Source of the DNA: Massospora cicadina
Taxonomy: Eukaryota > Entomophthoromycota > Entomophthoromycetes > Entomophthorales > Entomophthoraceae
Length of the DNA: 64,000 nucleotides
Assembly: GCA_022478985.1 (NCBI GenBank)
Contig: JAKSZP010000099.1
Coordinates: 124,001 to 188,000 of the forward strand
Reading direction: 5' to 3'
Shown here: positions 43,464-55,090 of the stretch, piece by piece
How positions within the stretch are numbered: the first letter of the stretch is position 1
How the letters are laid out: every line of letters begins with the position of its first letter
Program-made: the position numbers and the translations under genes
The notes under the pieces: generated by a model
Told to the model about the DNA's origin: nothing
The model's input: the letters and a program-made list of their open reading frames with translations, nothing else
Database searches by the model: none

Positions 43464-44296
43464 TGATCACTAAAATAATAATATTAAATGTTAGTCAATA
43501 TACCCAAGAAAAATAATAATTTGGAAGACCCAAGTCAAGGATTCAAATAAACTATCAAGAATTATGACAACTATTAACTTTATTTTTTATTGATCAGTAT
43601 TCTTATTAATGGCGTTATAACTAATACAAACATAACATATATGTATAGATTAAAAATCTTTTCCTTTTTATCATAAAAAGGTTTAGTGGTATCAGGAACC
43701 ATCTCACTAGGCCATCCAATTACCTATTTTTTTGAAACTTTATAACATTATATAAAAAATGAAAATAAAGATAAGTGGGGGAGGAAACAAAAATTTTTCC
43801 CTGGCCCATATGGGTTTCAATTCATTACAAAAAAGCTAACACCAGAGGGATACCAGGAACATCCCACTAGGCTAACCTCCATTCAGAATTAATTAGTGTG
43901 CTAGATGTTTTTATGCAGTAATGAAAATATTCTATAAAATGTTTTTTTTGAGTATTTAGTTTATTTATAGTAGACTATATATATTGATTAAAAAATTGCT
44001 TATACTTTATAGGTAAATACCAAAAGCAAGATATAGACATATATACAGCATCAATACAAGTATAGATTATATGTCAGAGAATTGACGTGCCAAGGAAAAA
44101 TCTAGGCTTCCATTAAGGGTACTTAAGCACCCATTATGCACTAATATTAAATGAGGTACTGAAATGTGATTATTTTCAATCAAGACCCACAAGGAGAGAG
44201 GTATAAGAAGTATTGATTAAGTAACAATGTTCCCACCTGTAATTTTAAACTCATGACCAATAAAATATTAATCCAGGTTTCTCACAACGTAGTGCT
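43464..44296. other. AT-rich noncoding DNA left of element D
   Basis: No gene or repeat recognised. The last five bases before D (TGTGG at 44297-44301) are its target duplication. Confidence 0.45.
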
Positions 44297-44301
44297 TGTG
44301 G

Positions 44302-44819
44302 TGTTGGACAATTGCCTTCTCAGCTGCAGAAAAAGAAATTTTTTGGGTCAAAATTTGCCTAAACAGGGAAATGTCGGCCATTTAAGAGTTTGCAATGATC
44401 TGAAAAGTGATTTAATTAAGGAAGAACAATGATTTTGAGGTTATTGGCCAAAAGACCCTGGCTGATTCTTGGTGGAACCCTGTTAATTGGGGTAACACCA
44501 TTTTTAAACCTGCATGGGTGTCAAACATAAAATCAAATAGTTGGATTACTCTGACCACATGACAGACTTTGGGGCAACCAGCGGAAGGTACTTCCCCAAC
44601 CATATCTAAGTCCCTCAAAGCACCTATGTGGGGACCCCCCTTTTATAGGTGTGGTGGAGGTCCTCCAAGGTGAAAATACTTTATCTAGTAGTGATTGGTT
44701 GAAGTACATCAAAACCTTACTGCATGAGTACATTCTGCCCCAAAAGCCCAACCCAATTATTGTTCTGCCAAAAAGAGTAACTCCAATTCCCACGATCTGA
44801 TAGGAGAGTTTACCATGTA
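44302..44819 (+). repeat. 5' LTR of element D, left part
   Basis: Aligns with 57728-58240. It ends in ATGTA, the target of element E. Confidence 0.88.
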
Positions 44820-45691
44820 TATTGATTTTTAGGCTTATTCCAATGGCTGGTTCTTCTCTGGTAGTATGGTAAGGTTTTGAGTGGCTATTGTATGGGGACA
44901 ATAGATCAGACAGTGACTATAAGTTAAGATATAACTCCTTGGTAGTACTCAATTCGTATACCCTGTCATTTACTTGGATGATGGCACGCCGCCCAGATCT
45001 TACTGATCCCAAGTAAATACTGACTAATACAATTTAAAGTACTAAATGCAAAAAGTTTATAAGTTAGATTATAAACAAGTCATAGTAGTTGAATCTTTTT
45101 TATTAGCAACAACTTGAGGGTTATCTATAGGGTTCAATGTTCACCACATCTTACCCAAGACATCTCATTTTCAATGGCACTTGGCCACATAATCTGTTTT
45201 TAAGAACATCTACAAATACTTCAACTCAAGGCATTATGCTCAGCCTCAGGGTTGGTGTAAACACCGTCATCATTCTCAAGATGGCATTTTGGATGTGTCT
45301 GCAAATAGCTGAACCAATTCTCTTTCACATGCAATTAGCAGCACATACCAAGGCAATTTGTATCACTAATTAGTAATAAATTTGATCAAAAACTTGTTCA
45401 ACATTAAAAACTATTTCAACATAGACCAAAAAAACACACATGCCTGAGTCATTAAACTGAACCTTAATTTTAAGTCTGACCTAACTGACAAAGCCCTCAC
45501 GCCCATGTCATTGTAATCAAATATAATTAAGTGAAATTGCTAAACCGTGGATCCTAAGCTTTGCATAAGCTTAGAATATACCTGATCCATAATTGCTGAT
45601 ATCTGATATGATCCATAATAAGTTTAAGCATGCTAACATTATTATGTCCCTATCAAATATCTGACAATTAGGTCCAGTCAATTACTCAACA
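44820..45691 (-). repeat. 3' LTR of element E
   Basis: Starts TATTGATTTTTAGGC, where the partner has TGTTGATTTTTGGGC: the terminal TG is mutated to TA. On the minus strand the purine tract AAGGCAGGGGAAG immediately precedes it (45692-45704). Confidence 0.92.
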
Positions 45692-46110
45692 CTTCCCCTG
45701 CCTTGACTGGATATAAGTGGTGGTACCCTTCTTCCTGGGTCTCAATGCCTAACTTTTCACGTTACTCAAAGTATGAACGTTATCTCAATAGCCTTTCCTA
45801 AGCTGACAAGGCTAGCGTGCCTGGTGCCGAGCTTTCTTGGGTTTGGAACATTTCTGCCAGGGTCTAGATAGTTGGGACTTGTATGAAATCCGCATCTCTC
45901 AATTCTGTTACAGGCTTCTTCAGTTTGATCACACTCTCCTCCCCCTACCAAAGAGGGGGTACCTAGTTCTAATGCCAGCGAGGCATCAAATCTATAAATT
46001 AAACTCTATGGCTTGCAATTATTATTTTTTTATTATTAAATATTTATATCTATTATATCCAAATTTTTAATTAATTTAATTTTTTTTACTATTTTTTCTT
46101 TTTTGTATTA

Positions 46111-49100
46111 TTATTTTCTATGATATGGATGAAGGAACTTAGCGTGTACTTGATTCACAACCCAGCTTCCTTGATCCTTAATGGTATATACATCTTCAAA
46201 CAATATCTCCAATATAATAAATGGACCCTTCCAAAGCGAGGCTAGCTTGTGTGCGCGGCCTGCACTATGAGTGTCACAATATACTACAAAATCTCCTTCC
46301 TTGAACTTAGTCACCATAGCTCATTTAGCATCATTGTAGCTCTTCTGAATAGTTTTTTGACTAATAACGTTTTGATAAGCTTTAAATTGAAACTTGGTTA
46401 GGGTCTTTGCTAGATGTTCAACATAGTTATTTGAGTTAATTGCGTCAATTAAACTGAATACTGAATATGATAATGGAGGCGGAGTGGGCTGTCTACCATA
46501 CAAAAGTCGAAATGAAGAGTGGCCTGTTCTGCTGTGGTGTCTGATATTGTATGCAAACATGGTCACACTAATTGAAGTTGCCCATTGCAAAGGCGCTAAG
46601 GCTGCATTTTTGTGTAAAATTCTGACTAAAGTGCCATTCACTCTCTCTACCATACCATTAGTCTCAGGATGGTATAGTGTTGACAACACTCCTTTGATAG
46701 ACATCAACTCATATAAGCCATTGTACCATTTGGGCAGTAAAATTCGTGCCATTGTCCGTCAAGATCTTCTGGGGGCATCCGTGCTAAATAATATTATTCA
46801 TAATGAACTTGACAGTAGTTAGAGCCCCAACGTCTCGAATTGCTTTTGCTTTCACCCATTTTGTTAGATGGTTGATAGCAACAATTATGTATTTGTTGCC
46901 TAGGCTACTCACAAGCAAAGGGCCAATTACATCAATTGACATGGTATGCCAGGCCTAGTCAGGTTTGATCAGATGGTATTTCACATCAGACTTCATAGGT
47001 TTTGCAATTTGCATAAATGACATTTATTGAGCACATCTTGGATATCAAATCACATGGAATCCCACAAGTAACTGTATCAAATTAATTCTAGCATCTTGGT
47101 CATTCCCCCATGTCTGATGGCCTTGTGTGCTTGTGTAATAATCTCCATTCAGTCAGAAGGTTTTGGGAAGATTTGATGTTGTCCATCGGGCTTAAGCTTG
47201 TATAGAACTCCATTTCGATATTTGGTGTCAATTAATGCTTTTTCAATCGCTTTTTGAACTTTGGGTGGTTCATCTCCATACTTTTGGGTGATCATTTTTT
47301 CATGAAGCACATCAGCCAAACTTCTCAGGACAGCTACAATAGGAAGATGCAATAGTCCATCTGCATTTTGATGGGCTGCTCCAGCTCTATGAATAATTTC
47401 ATAATCATATGCTTGTAATTTCAGAGCCCAGCGGGCTAACCATCCTTCAGGTTCCTTGAGATTGTGGAGCCATTGTAATGAGCTGTGATCCGTTACTACT
47501 TGAAACTTAGTGCCATGAATGTAAACCCAAAATTGTTTACAAGCATAGATGACAGCCAGACATTCTCTTTCAGTCACCATATAATTACGCTCATGCTTAT
47601 TCAGCGTCCTGATGCAATAAGCAACCAGATGCTCCTCGTCGTCATCCCTAATCTGCAATAGTACACCACCAATCGCAGCCAATGAGGCGTTGGTTTATAT
47701 GATAAAAGGCTTGCTGAAATTGGGATATCAGAGGATAGGCGCCGAGCTCATTTTGTTTTTTAAAGCTCAAAAGCTTGTTGGCATTCCTCTGCCCAGCAAA
47801 AACGAACTACTCCTTGTAGTAAGTGGAATAGAGGCTCGTCAATCTTTGCAAACCCTTCTACAAATCTTTGATAGTATCCTACCATGCCTAAGAACACTTG
47901 AACATCTCTCATACTTGTTGGAGGTTGCATATTTTTAATTTCCTCTACCTTTTGAGGCTGGGGCCGCAAGCCCTTGGAATCAATGACAAACCCAAGGTAT
48001 TCCAATTGTTCTTTAGAGAATTGGCATTTTCTAGGTTTTATCTTCAGATTAGCCTTCAACAGCCGTTTGAACACTTGTTCAAAGTGCTTTAGATGTTTGG
48101 AAATTGTTTGCAAAAAGACATTGATGTCATCCAGGTACACCAGAACGCAGGACAATTTAAGGTCCCCTAATTGTGTCCATTGTGCGCTGAAAGGTTGCTG
48201 GTGCATTACACAGCCCCTGTGGCATGTGTGTCAGTTGAAAAAGCCCTTGAGCAGCAATCATCACGCACTTTTCCTGCTCCTCTGGTGGCAGATCAATTTG
48301 CCAATATCCTGAGATGAGGTCCATTGCGGTAAAGTGCTTTGCACCTCCCAGACAGTCCAGCGCATCATCAATTCTGGGCAACGGATATTAATCTTTTTTT
48401 GTAATGGCATTGAGGTGTCAATAATCAATCACAACACGATTGCTGCCATCTTTTTTATTTATGATTAAAACAGGGCTGGCCCATGGGCTTTTGGATGGCA
48501 CTATTATTCCACTTTTCAACAATTTGTCTAACTCTTCATTAACTATCTTGTCACTGGCCCTGGGCCGCCAAATTGGCCTCATTCTAATAGGCATATGGTC
48601 CCTAGTATCAACAAAATGCTGTACTCCTTTTGCACAACCTAAATCTTGGTCATCTTTGGAAAAAATTTCGGAGTATCGTTCAAACAACTCTAGTGCTTCA
48701 TCCTTCTGTTGTTCTGATAATCTGGTAAATGATTCTTGAGATATTACAGTATGTGCCCCAAGGGTTTCAGTTGGTAAGCTGAACTCAGATAAGTCACCAA
48801 ATTTGATAGCTGATATTAACTTGTCCCTCAGAAACAGATGCACAAAAGCGACTACTTGATATTTATTGACCTTAATATTTTGGCTGGTCAAAATTGGCTA
48901 GTAAGACATCAATCTCTCCATGCCACAGTATAAGTATTCCAGGTGCTTTACTAGGTTCCATTTGAGAACAATGACACGGGGATACAACCTTCCCATACAT
49001 TCCTTCTGGGATATCCAGTGTGGTCCCAGTCTGCATAACCAGTTGATGGCATGGAGCTATTGTTGCATCCTTATTCACACGTAGAGGTATTCCCCAATTT

Positions 49101-49552
49101 TCATTTATGGCAGTTGGCATGGGGCGGCTTTGATTCCCCCGCTGAATATATCCTACTGGTATTATCCCATCGGCATAATATATATTGATAAAACTTCTAC
49201 TATGGCTTGTGGGCTTTGTATCATTGCGAGAGTAATAAATTGGAAGTGATCAATCCACATAAGTACACTCAGAGTATTAAGAATCAATAGAGTTTACTAA
49301 GTGAATATGGGAAGAATCCAGGGAGTTAAGAGTGTGCTTCAGAGTATTCCCAATACTAGGACATTCATTGATGAATGTGTCAATTGGCATTGATATATTG
49401 ACCCCTTTCAGGCTTGGGGTATCTGCTGCATTTCTCAGCCTGTCAGCTAGAATATTCTCAAGTATTTGTTGCACATAGGGTTTAGCAACTACTTCAGAGG
49501 CTTCAGGTATGACATCCTTACTCTGGGAGCGAGTTACTGCATGTATGTTCAA
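46111..49552 (-). pseudogene. Pol of element E: dUTPase-like domain, RT, RNase H, integrase
   Basis: From 49552 downward. A protease signature is not clear. The dUTPase-like segment lies at 49120-48840 (WGIPLRVNKDATIAP, DIPEGMYGKVVSP, APGILILWHGEIDVLLANF). RT contains LFERYSEIFSKDD, SPWASPVLIINKKDGSNRVV, MDLISGYWQIDLPPEEQEKC and PQGLCNAPATFQ, with an intact VYLDDINVF near 48140. RNase H is 47682-47149 (TERECLAVIYACKQFW, VTDHSSLQWLHNL). Integrase runs 47148-46111 (SIDVIGPLL, TDNGTNFTAQM, YHPETNGMVERVNGTLVRIL), keeping Asp, Asp and Glu, and ends with DQGSWVVNQVHAKFLHPYHRK. A stop near 48410 and frameshifts near 48200 break it. Confidence 0.88.
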
Positions 49553-49561
49553 AGAATCTTC

Positions 49562-51679
49562 ATCAATACTAAAATAGAACTTATTTCATTGTTGAACAAG
49601 GCCCCGTGGCCAGCGTTTTCTTGTTGATTGGGTGGGACTGGCGTCTTAGGCACAATAGAGCGTCCCGCATCTATTGTGCTTGTTCTTTTCCCTCCTCCTG
49701 CACGGTATTGGGAAGGACTATGTTGACATTTTGCTGATGGCATTGGGAAGCATAGTGACCTTTACAATTGCAATTAAAGCAAGTAATTCCACTCACTGGC
49801 CGTGGGGCTCTTGCATTTGAGTTTTGCTCATTTTTTACAGGCGGATTACTGTCATTCTTCTTATTGGTTTTGAATGACTTTCCTACAAAGGCAGCGGGTC
49901 CTGATCTGTAACCAGTATTAGGAGGGCCATAATTTTTTGGGCATCTGCACAAATAGTCAACCAATTCAGATGTTGCCAGGTTTTTCACGAAATCAGGAAA
50001 TAAAGTGTTTGATAGGTTAGGGTAAGGTTCTACTGCATGCTCTAGTGCAATCTTAGCATCAAAATTGACCATAGCCCATGTGCCTAGGAGAACTTGAGCT
50101 TTGCGATAGAATCAATCTGCAAATTCATCAATTGCTTCATCTTTCTTAAAGCGAATGTTCATAAACTTAGATTTTCTGGTTGACATCCATTCTGGACCTC
50201 CAAATTCATGAAGCACAGCCTCCTTGACTTCGGCATATGTTGGATTTTCATTAATGTGAGGCATAATCAACTCAATGCTCCACTCATCCAAGCAGTTAAT
50301 CATAGTGGCTGCTTTGTTATGGTTGCTGGCCCCATACATGGCCATTTCAAAGCGTTTGACAAATGTGGTAATACTTCCATTCTTGTCAAAGGCTGGCAGG
50401 TTTGCTGGTTTATAATTATCACTTTCCCATTCCTGGTTATCACGATTACTTCTTTGTTGACTAAAACCAGGCGTACTAGGGCGTTGGGGCATTGTATCCC
50501 AGTTTGAAATGTTAGGGTTGGCAAAAGCAACCATTTTTATAGGCATTTGTTGACGTGGCCCAGCGTCCATTTCAGTAGCTATTTCTGAAGCTTCATCCTC
50601 ATAATATTCAGAAGAATTTCCAGTCAAGTGGTTTGTAGCACACTGACAACGCCCATCATCCAGAGCTCAAATTTTCTCATTGATTTTGTTTTCCCAATTG
50701 ACACAATTTCAGTTTTTAACTTTAATTTTGCAATTTCCTTATTCAGGCTAGTAGTTTGTAGTTGCAAGGTGGAAATCACTTGATCCTTTTCTTTAATTGC
50801 CTTCTTGCACTGGTTCAATTCATTATGGAGATTATTGTTTGACTCATTAATAACATTAACATCATCATTAGGATTATTGATCTATAGATTGAGATGAACA
50901 ATAGAGTCTTGATTTTTTTCATTTTTCGCCCGTTGGTCCTCAAATTGTGTTTGCCAGTAATTGATTTTTCCGATGTAAAAATCCTTCATCTGCGAAATTT
51001 GGGTGCTCAAACATCAATATTGATCACAAAATTCATCGTTATGGTTTAAGTGCGCCTCTTGGGCTTCGTGATTAAGCCTCATGAACTCTGAAGTGTTAAT
51101 AGAAGTCTGATTGATATTGCTGACCCAAGATTTGGTGACTCCTCTTTTCTCTAGGAAATTTTCAAAGAAGGAATGCAATCTGTCATTTAGATCCTATGCT
51201 AATTCTGTTACCCGGTCATTAACCCAAGTGGCTAAGTTGTAATTTGCCTCCAAACTAGAATAGACCTCAGTGAAGTTGGCTTCCAATCGCTCATTTAAAA
51301 TTTGGCCCGCCTGGCTGGTGTTGCAAGAGAAGTTCACCAACTCAGTAATAGCTGCATGATGGTGGGCGATTGTCATCTGAGAATTTCTAGAGGTGGGATG
51401 TACAAATTCAATTAAGTATTGGGCGATATTCTCTATCCCAATTATATTGTTTCAGATCTGATTTACACTTAATTGATGATGAGCAAGATATCTCATCCAC
51501 AATACATCTTGCTGTTGTTGACAGTAAAAAGGATTGTTACTATTGTCTGCGGGCCCTTGTCCTATTTGATACCCTCTTAACAACTGCTGCTCAAGACGTT
51601 CCAGCTCTTCAGGTGAAATGGGTTTGTCAGGATAGGTAATAATGGGTACATCCTCCCAATTAATCTGGGACACAGTCAT
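49562..51679 (-). pseudogene. Gag of element E
   Basis: Begins at ATG 51679 (MTVSQINWEDVPIITYPDKP), about 100 nt after the primer binding site. A long Gln/Asn/Glu-rich helical stretch (51400-50630) includes coiled-coil-like segments such as KEKDQVISTLQLQTTSLNKE. The capsid region in 50627-50112 contains YKPANLPAFDKNGSITTFVK and YAEVKEAVLHEFGG. The nucleocapsid (50072-49671) has CFNCNCKGHYASQC at 49781-49740, a perfect C-x2-C-x4-H-x4-C knuckle. The frame is interrupted by stops between 51450 and 50820 and near 50111. Confidence 0.8.
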
Positions 51680-51760
51680 TTTAGTATTCCCATTGGGCCT
51701 GGTGATGGTTCTGAATAATTGATTGGGATTGCTCCCCTGTTAAGCGCAGTCACCTTCTGC

Positions 51761-51780
51761 GATCCCAACCATGAGCGCCA
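51761..51780 (-). promoter_or_regulatory. Primer binding site of element E
   Basis: TGGCGCTCATGGTTGGGATC on the minus strand, 2 nt from the LTR. Its complement ends GAGCGCCA and contains GATCCCAACC, as a tRNA T-arm and acceptor would. It differs from the site used by C, D and H. Confidence 0.75.
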
Positions 51781-51782
51781 CT

Positions 51783-52654
51783 TGTTGATTTTTGGGCTTA
51801 TTCCAATGGCTGGTTCTTCTCTGGTAGTATGGTAAGGTTTCAAGTGTCTATTGTATGGGGACAATAGATCAGACAGTGACTATAAGTTAAGATATAACTC
51901 CTTGGTAGTACTCAATCGTATACCCTGTTGTTTACTTGGATGATGGCACACCGCCCTGATCTTACTGATTCCAAGTAAATACTGACTAATACAATTTAAA
52001 GTACTAAATGCAAAAAGTTTATAAGTTAAATTATAAACAAGTCATAGTAGTTGAATCTTTTTTATTAGCAACAACTTGAGGGTTATCTATAGGGTTCAAT
52101 GTTCACCACATCTTACCCACGACATCTCATTTTCAATGGCACTTGGATATGTAAAATTTTTGTAAGAACGTCTACAAATACTTTGACTCAGGGCATCATG
52201 CTCAGCCTTAGGGTCAGTGTAAACACTGTCATCATTCTCAAGATGGCGCTTTGGATGCGTCTGCAAATAGCTGAACCAATATTCTTTCACATGCAATCAG
52301 CAGCACATACCAAGGCAATTTTTATCACTAATTAGTAATTAATTTGATCAAAAACTTGACTGACATTAAAAACTAATTTTGACATAGATTAACAAAGCCC
52401 ACGTGCCCAAGTCATTAAATTGAAACTTGATTTTAAGTCCAACCTAACCAACAAAGCCCTCGCGCCTGTGTCATTGTAGTCAAATATAATTAAGTGAAAT
52501 CGCTAGGCCGCGGATCTTAAGCTTTGCATAAGCTTAGAATATATCTGATCCGTAATTGCTAATATCTGATATGATCCACAATAAGTTTTAGCATGCTAAC
52601 ATTATTATGTCCCTATTGAATATCTTAAAATTAGGTCTAGTAAATTACTCAACA
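51783..52654 (-). repeat. 5' LTR of element E
   Basis: Partner of 44820-45691, followed by the second ATGTA copy. Confidence 0.93.
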
Positions 52655-52659
52655 ATGTA

Positions 52660-52901
52660 CCTTAATTTGGAATGCATCAAAGCTATTCTGAAACTATCAT
52701 TGAATTCCCTCCAATCCTTAAAACAGGCTAAATACTGTTTGGTTGAATATTGAGGGTATTGATTTTCTCTTTACCCTGACGCTTCTAATAAAATTATAAA
52801 TTCCAAATTTTATGGTAGCGTGTATATATCTTTTATTAAAAAACCTTTGTGGGATCCAGCGGTGAAAGCACCAGTGAGCACAAGAAAGCTGGATTCCTAC
52901 A
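52660..52901 (+). repeat. 5' LTR of element D, right part
   Basis: Continues the D LTR after element E and aligns with 58240-58484, ending GGATTCCTACA. Confidence 0.88.
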
Positions 52902-52904
52902 AAA

Positions 52905-52922
52905 TGATGCTCACTACAGGGG
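52905..52922 (+). promoter_or_regulatory. Primer binding site of element D
   Basis: TGATGCTCACTACAGGGG, one base different from the site in C and H (TGG to TGA), 3 nt after the LTR. Confidence 0.72.
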
Positions 52923-53039
52923 ACTCCTGTACACCTCAAACATCATCAAAAACGGAGGCTTCAAATGTGAGTAACCCTCCCCCTTTCCTCTTCACATTGA
53001 ATAACATCTAGTTGCTCTAGAAAAGCACTAACAAGCGTT

Positions 53040-53980
53040 ATATCCTATCTCAAAGAACTTGAGCGGCATATAATAAAACCATGTTTTACAGATAAATTCA
53101 TCCCTTGCAAAGGGAGTATTGCTACTTTATTGTATGTTTATGAAGCTGCCATGTGTGACGCAACAGATAAGCAGAAAGTGCAACACATCCTTCCTTGTTT
53201 AAGCCGCCTAGCACAAGAGATGCTAATACCTTACCTGAACCCTTTGAACAACTGAGAAGAGGTGAATGAGGCTCTTCTAGCTGAATTTGGATCAAAGTTG
53301 AGTCTACACAAGGAAAAACAGGCCTTTATGCGTCTTAGTATGTCTGAAGGTGAACCAAACATTGCCTTTGCTGAACAATTTTACCTCGCTGCGCAAAGGT
53401 TGTCCACCTCTAACATGCTTACCCTTGATGATGCTATCGCCGCCCTGTTAACTGGACTAGCCTCTCAACCCTCTCTAGCCAGACATATAATCTCAGCAAA
53501 ATGCCATTTTTAAAAACATCCGCGACCTTAAAGAGGCTTTGTTATAAGTTGCCAACTTCCAATTATGTGCTAACTCAAATAATGTGGAGTTAAAACCTTC
53601 AGCGTTAACCATTGAGGAGCTTCCACATGTTGATCAGAGGAGAGTGAGCTCACCTGTGCCCCTCCTCCCAGATAAGCCTGCTTCCTCAATGCGACTTGAA
53701 AAGGTTATCACTCCTTCTTATGTATCAAAGCCCTATAAGGAAGTAACAAACATATACCCACACAAGCTCTCTAAATCTTCTGTGCCCACCCTTCCATCTA
53801 AGCTGATAAATGCGCGCCCTAAGGCTATTCAATCTCCTGTAGCCATCTCTCCTACCTCCATTGTGACCTTGCCAGTTGTTGAGAATACCCTTGGGGACGA
53901 ATCTGAGGGGGTTATGACGACGTTGGTTATTATATATTGGGAGCCCCACAAAGGTAAGAGGTTCCTGATCATTTGAACGC
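53040..53980 (+). pseudogene. Gag of element D
   Basis: The capsid-like region in 53262-53513 reads NEALLAEFGSKLSLHKEKQ, AFAEQFYLAAQRLSTSNML and LDDAIAALLTGLASQPSLAR, a retrotransposon-gag type helical domain. It is followed by a Pro/Ser-rich linker (53584-53930) with basic pieces. No CCHC knuckle was recognised, unlike E and H. Upstream (52925-53260) the frame is broken. The homologous gag in element C has the same order. Confidence 0.7.
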
Positions 53981-55090
53981 TGGAGGAATATATGAGACCA
54001 TTATGCCTGAAGAAACGTACCTCAGCCAAATTATAGGGTTTCCCAAAGTTATTGACACTTCCAGAAATGGTGATCACTTCATATTTAGCTTAATTCGCCC
54101 TATTCAGCGGGTCCATACCATGAAATCCATCCTGGATAAATACCCGCGATTGATCAAAGACTTACCTCCACCTTCTGGCTCAAGAAAGTCTTAGCCTTGT
54201 CACCTAACTTTGGAGGAACCCTCACTAAGGTTAAAGCGGTCATTCAAAAGGTCAAAATAATGGCCATCCTGAACATTGGCTCCCCAGTCAACGTGATCTC
54301 CACTAAGCTTATTAAGAAGATAAAGCTAGCGCCTGACTTGGAGTACACGCAAGAATTTGGAACCGCTGGCCCCAACAATACCCATGCTATTGGGGCATAC
54401 TCTTCCCTTCCCATTTGAATTGGGAAGCTTATCCTATCAGCCCCTGCTGTGGCTTTAGACAACAATGCATATGATATGCTCATTGACATTAAATTTATGA
54501 TTGAGTATGAAGGAATAATCAACCTGAAGCAAGGGGTCCTCTCGTTACTCAACTATGAAGTCCCTTTAGTCATCCAATAAAGAACCCCGCAAGCATGAAT
54601 ACTCTTGCCTGGTTGAATACCCTTTTTCAGCTATAACCTTGCCTCATTCCACTTCTATGTGTAACATGAAAAAATTGCCTGAACCAGTAGATGCTAAGGA
54701 GGGTATACCGTTTTATGCTGCAGACAAGGTCTTGATTAAACCTGGTGAACAAAGAGTGGTTGACACTAAAATCACACTACAAATCCCACACCATTGCTTG
54801 TTGAACCTCATAAGTATTGAGGGCGTTAGCCCCTTTGAGCCTCGTGTATTGACTGGGATACTATACCCGTCTATCTGAGGCCAATTACCATTCTACGGGA
54901 AACCTCATGACATGATTATATGGAAACACCAGTAGATTTGCAGAGGCTTCCTACTCCCAGTAGAGGACATCGAACATATCCACTCCATTAGCTCTATGGC
55001 GGATTTGGACTTACCCATGGACAACATGGTGTACCTTTCCCAATGTTCATATTTATAGATAAACTGACCACAGAGGAGTTTGAAAAAGTT
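53981..55090 (+). pseudogene. Protease and dUTPase-like domain of element D
   Basis: Protease: AILNIGSPVNVISTKLIKKI near 54260-54320, where the catalytic D-[ST]-G has become NIG, followed by VALDNNAYDMLIDIKFM. The dUTPase-like domain is in the frame 54639-54878: AKEGIPFYAADKVLIKPGEQ, VDTKITLQIP and LTGILYP, and after a one-base shift VYLRPITIL. These follow the dUTPase order AGFDLYAAE-V-IPPGER, TGI-x-IP, GVID-x-DYRGE. Asp of motif 1 is Pro, Asp of motif 3 is Tyr, and the RSG loop is SIEG, so it is unlikely to hydrolyse dUTP. Confidence 0.68.

Larger units (their letters stand above)
44820..52654 (-). mobile_element. Complete Ty3/gypsy element E (7.8 kb), target duplication ATGTA
   Basis: Two 872-bp LTRs (44820-45691 and 51783-52654) that differ by few, mainly C/T and G/A, changes, flanked by ATGTA (44815-44819 and 52655-52659). 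On the minus strand: primer binding site, gag with CCHC knuckle, dUTPase-like domain, RT, RNase H, integrase. Youngest large element here by LTR similarity, although its frames already contain stops and shifts. Confidence 0.95.
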
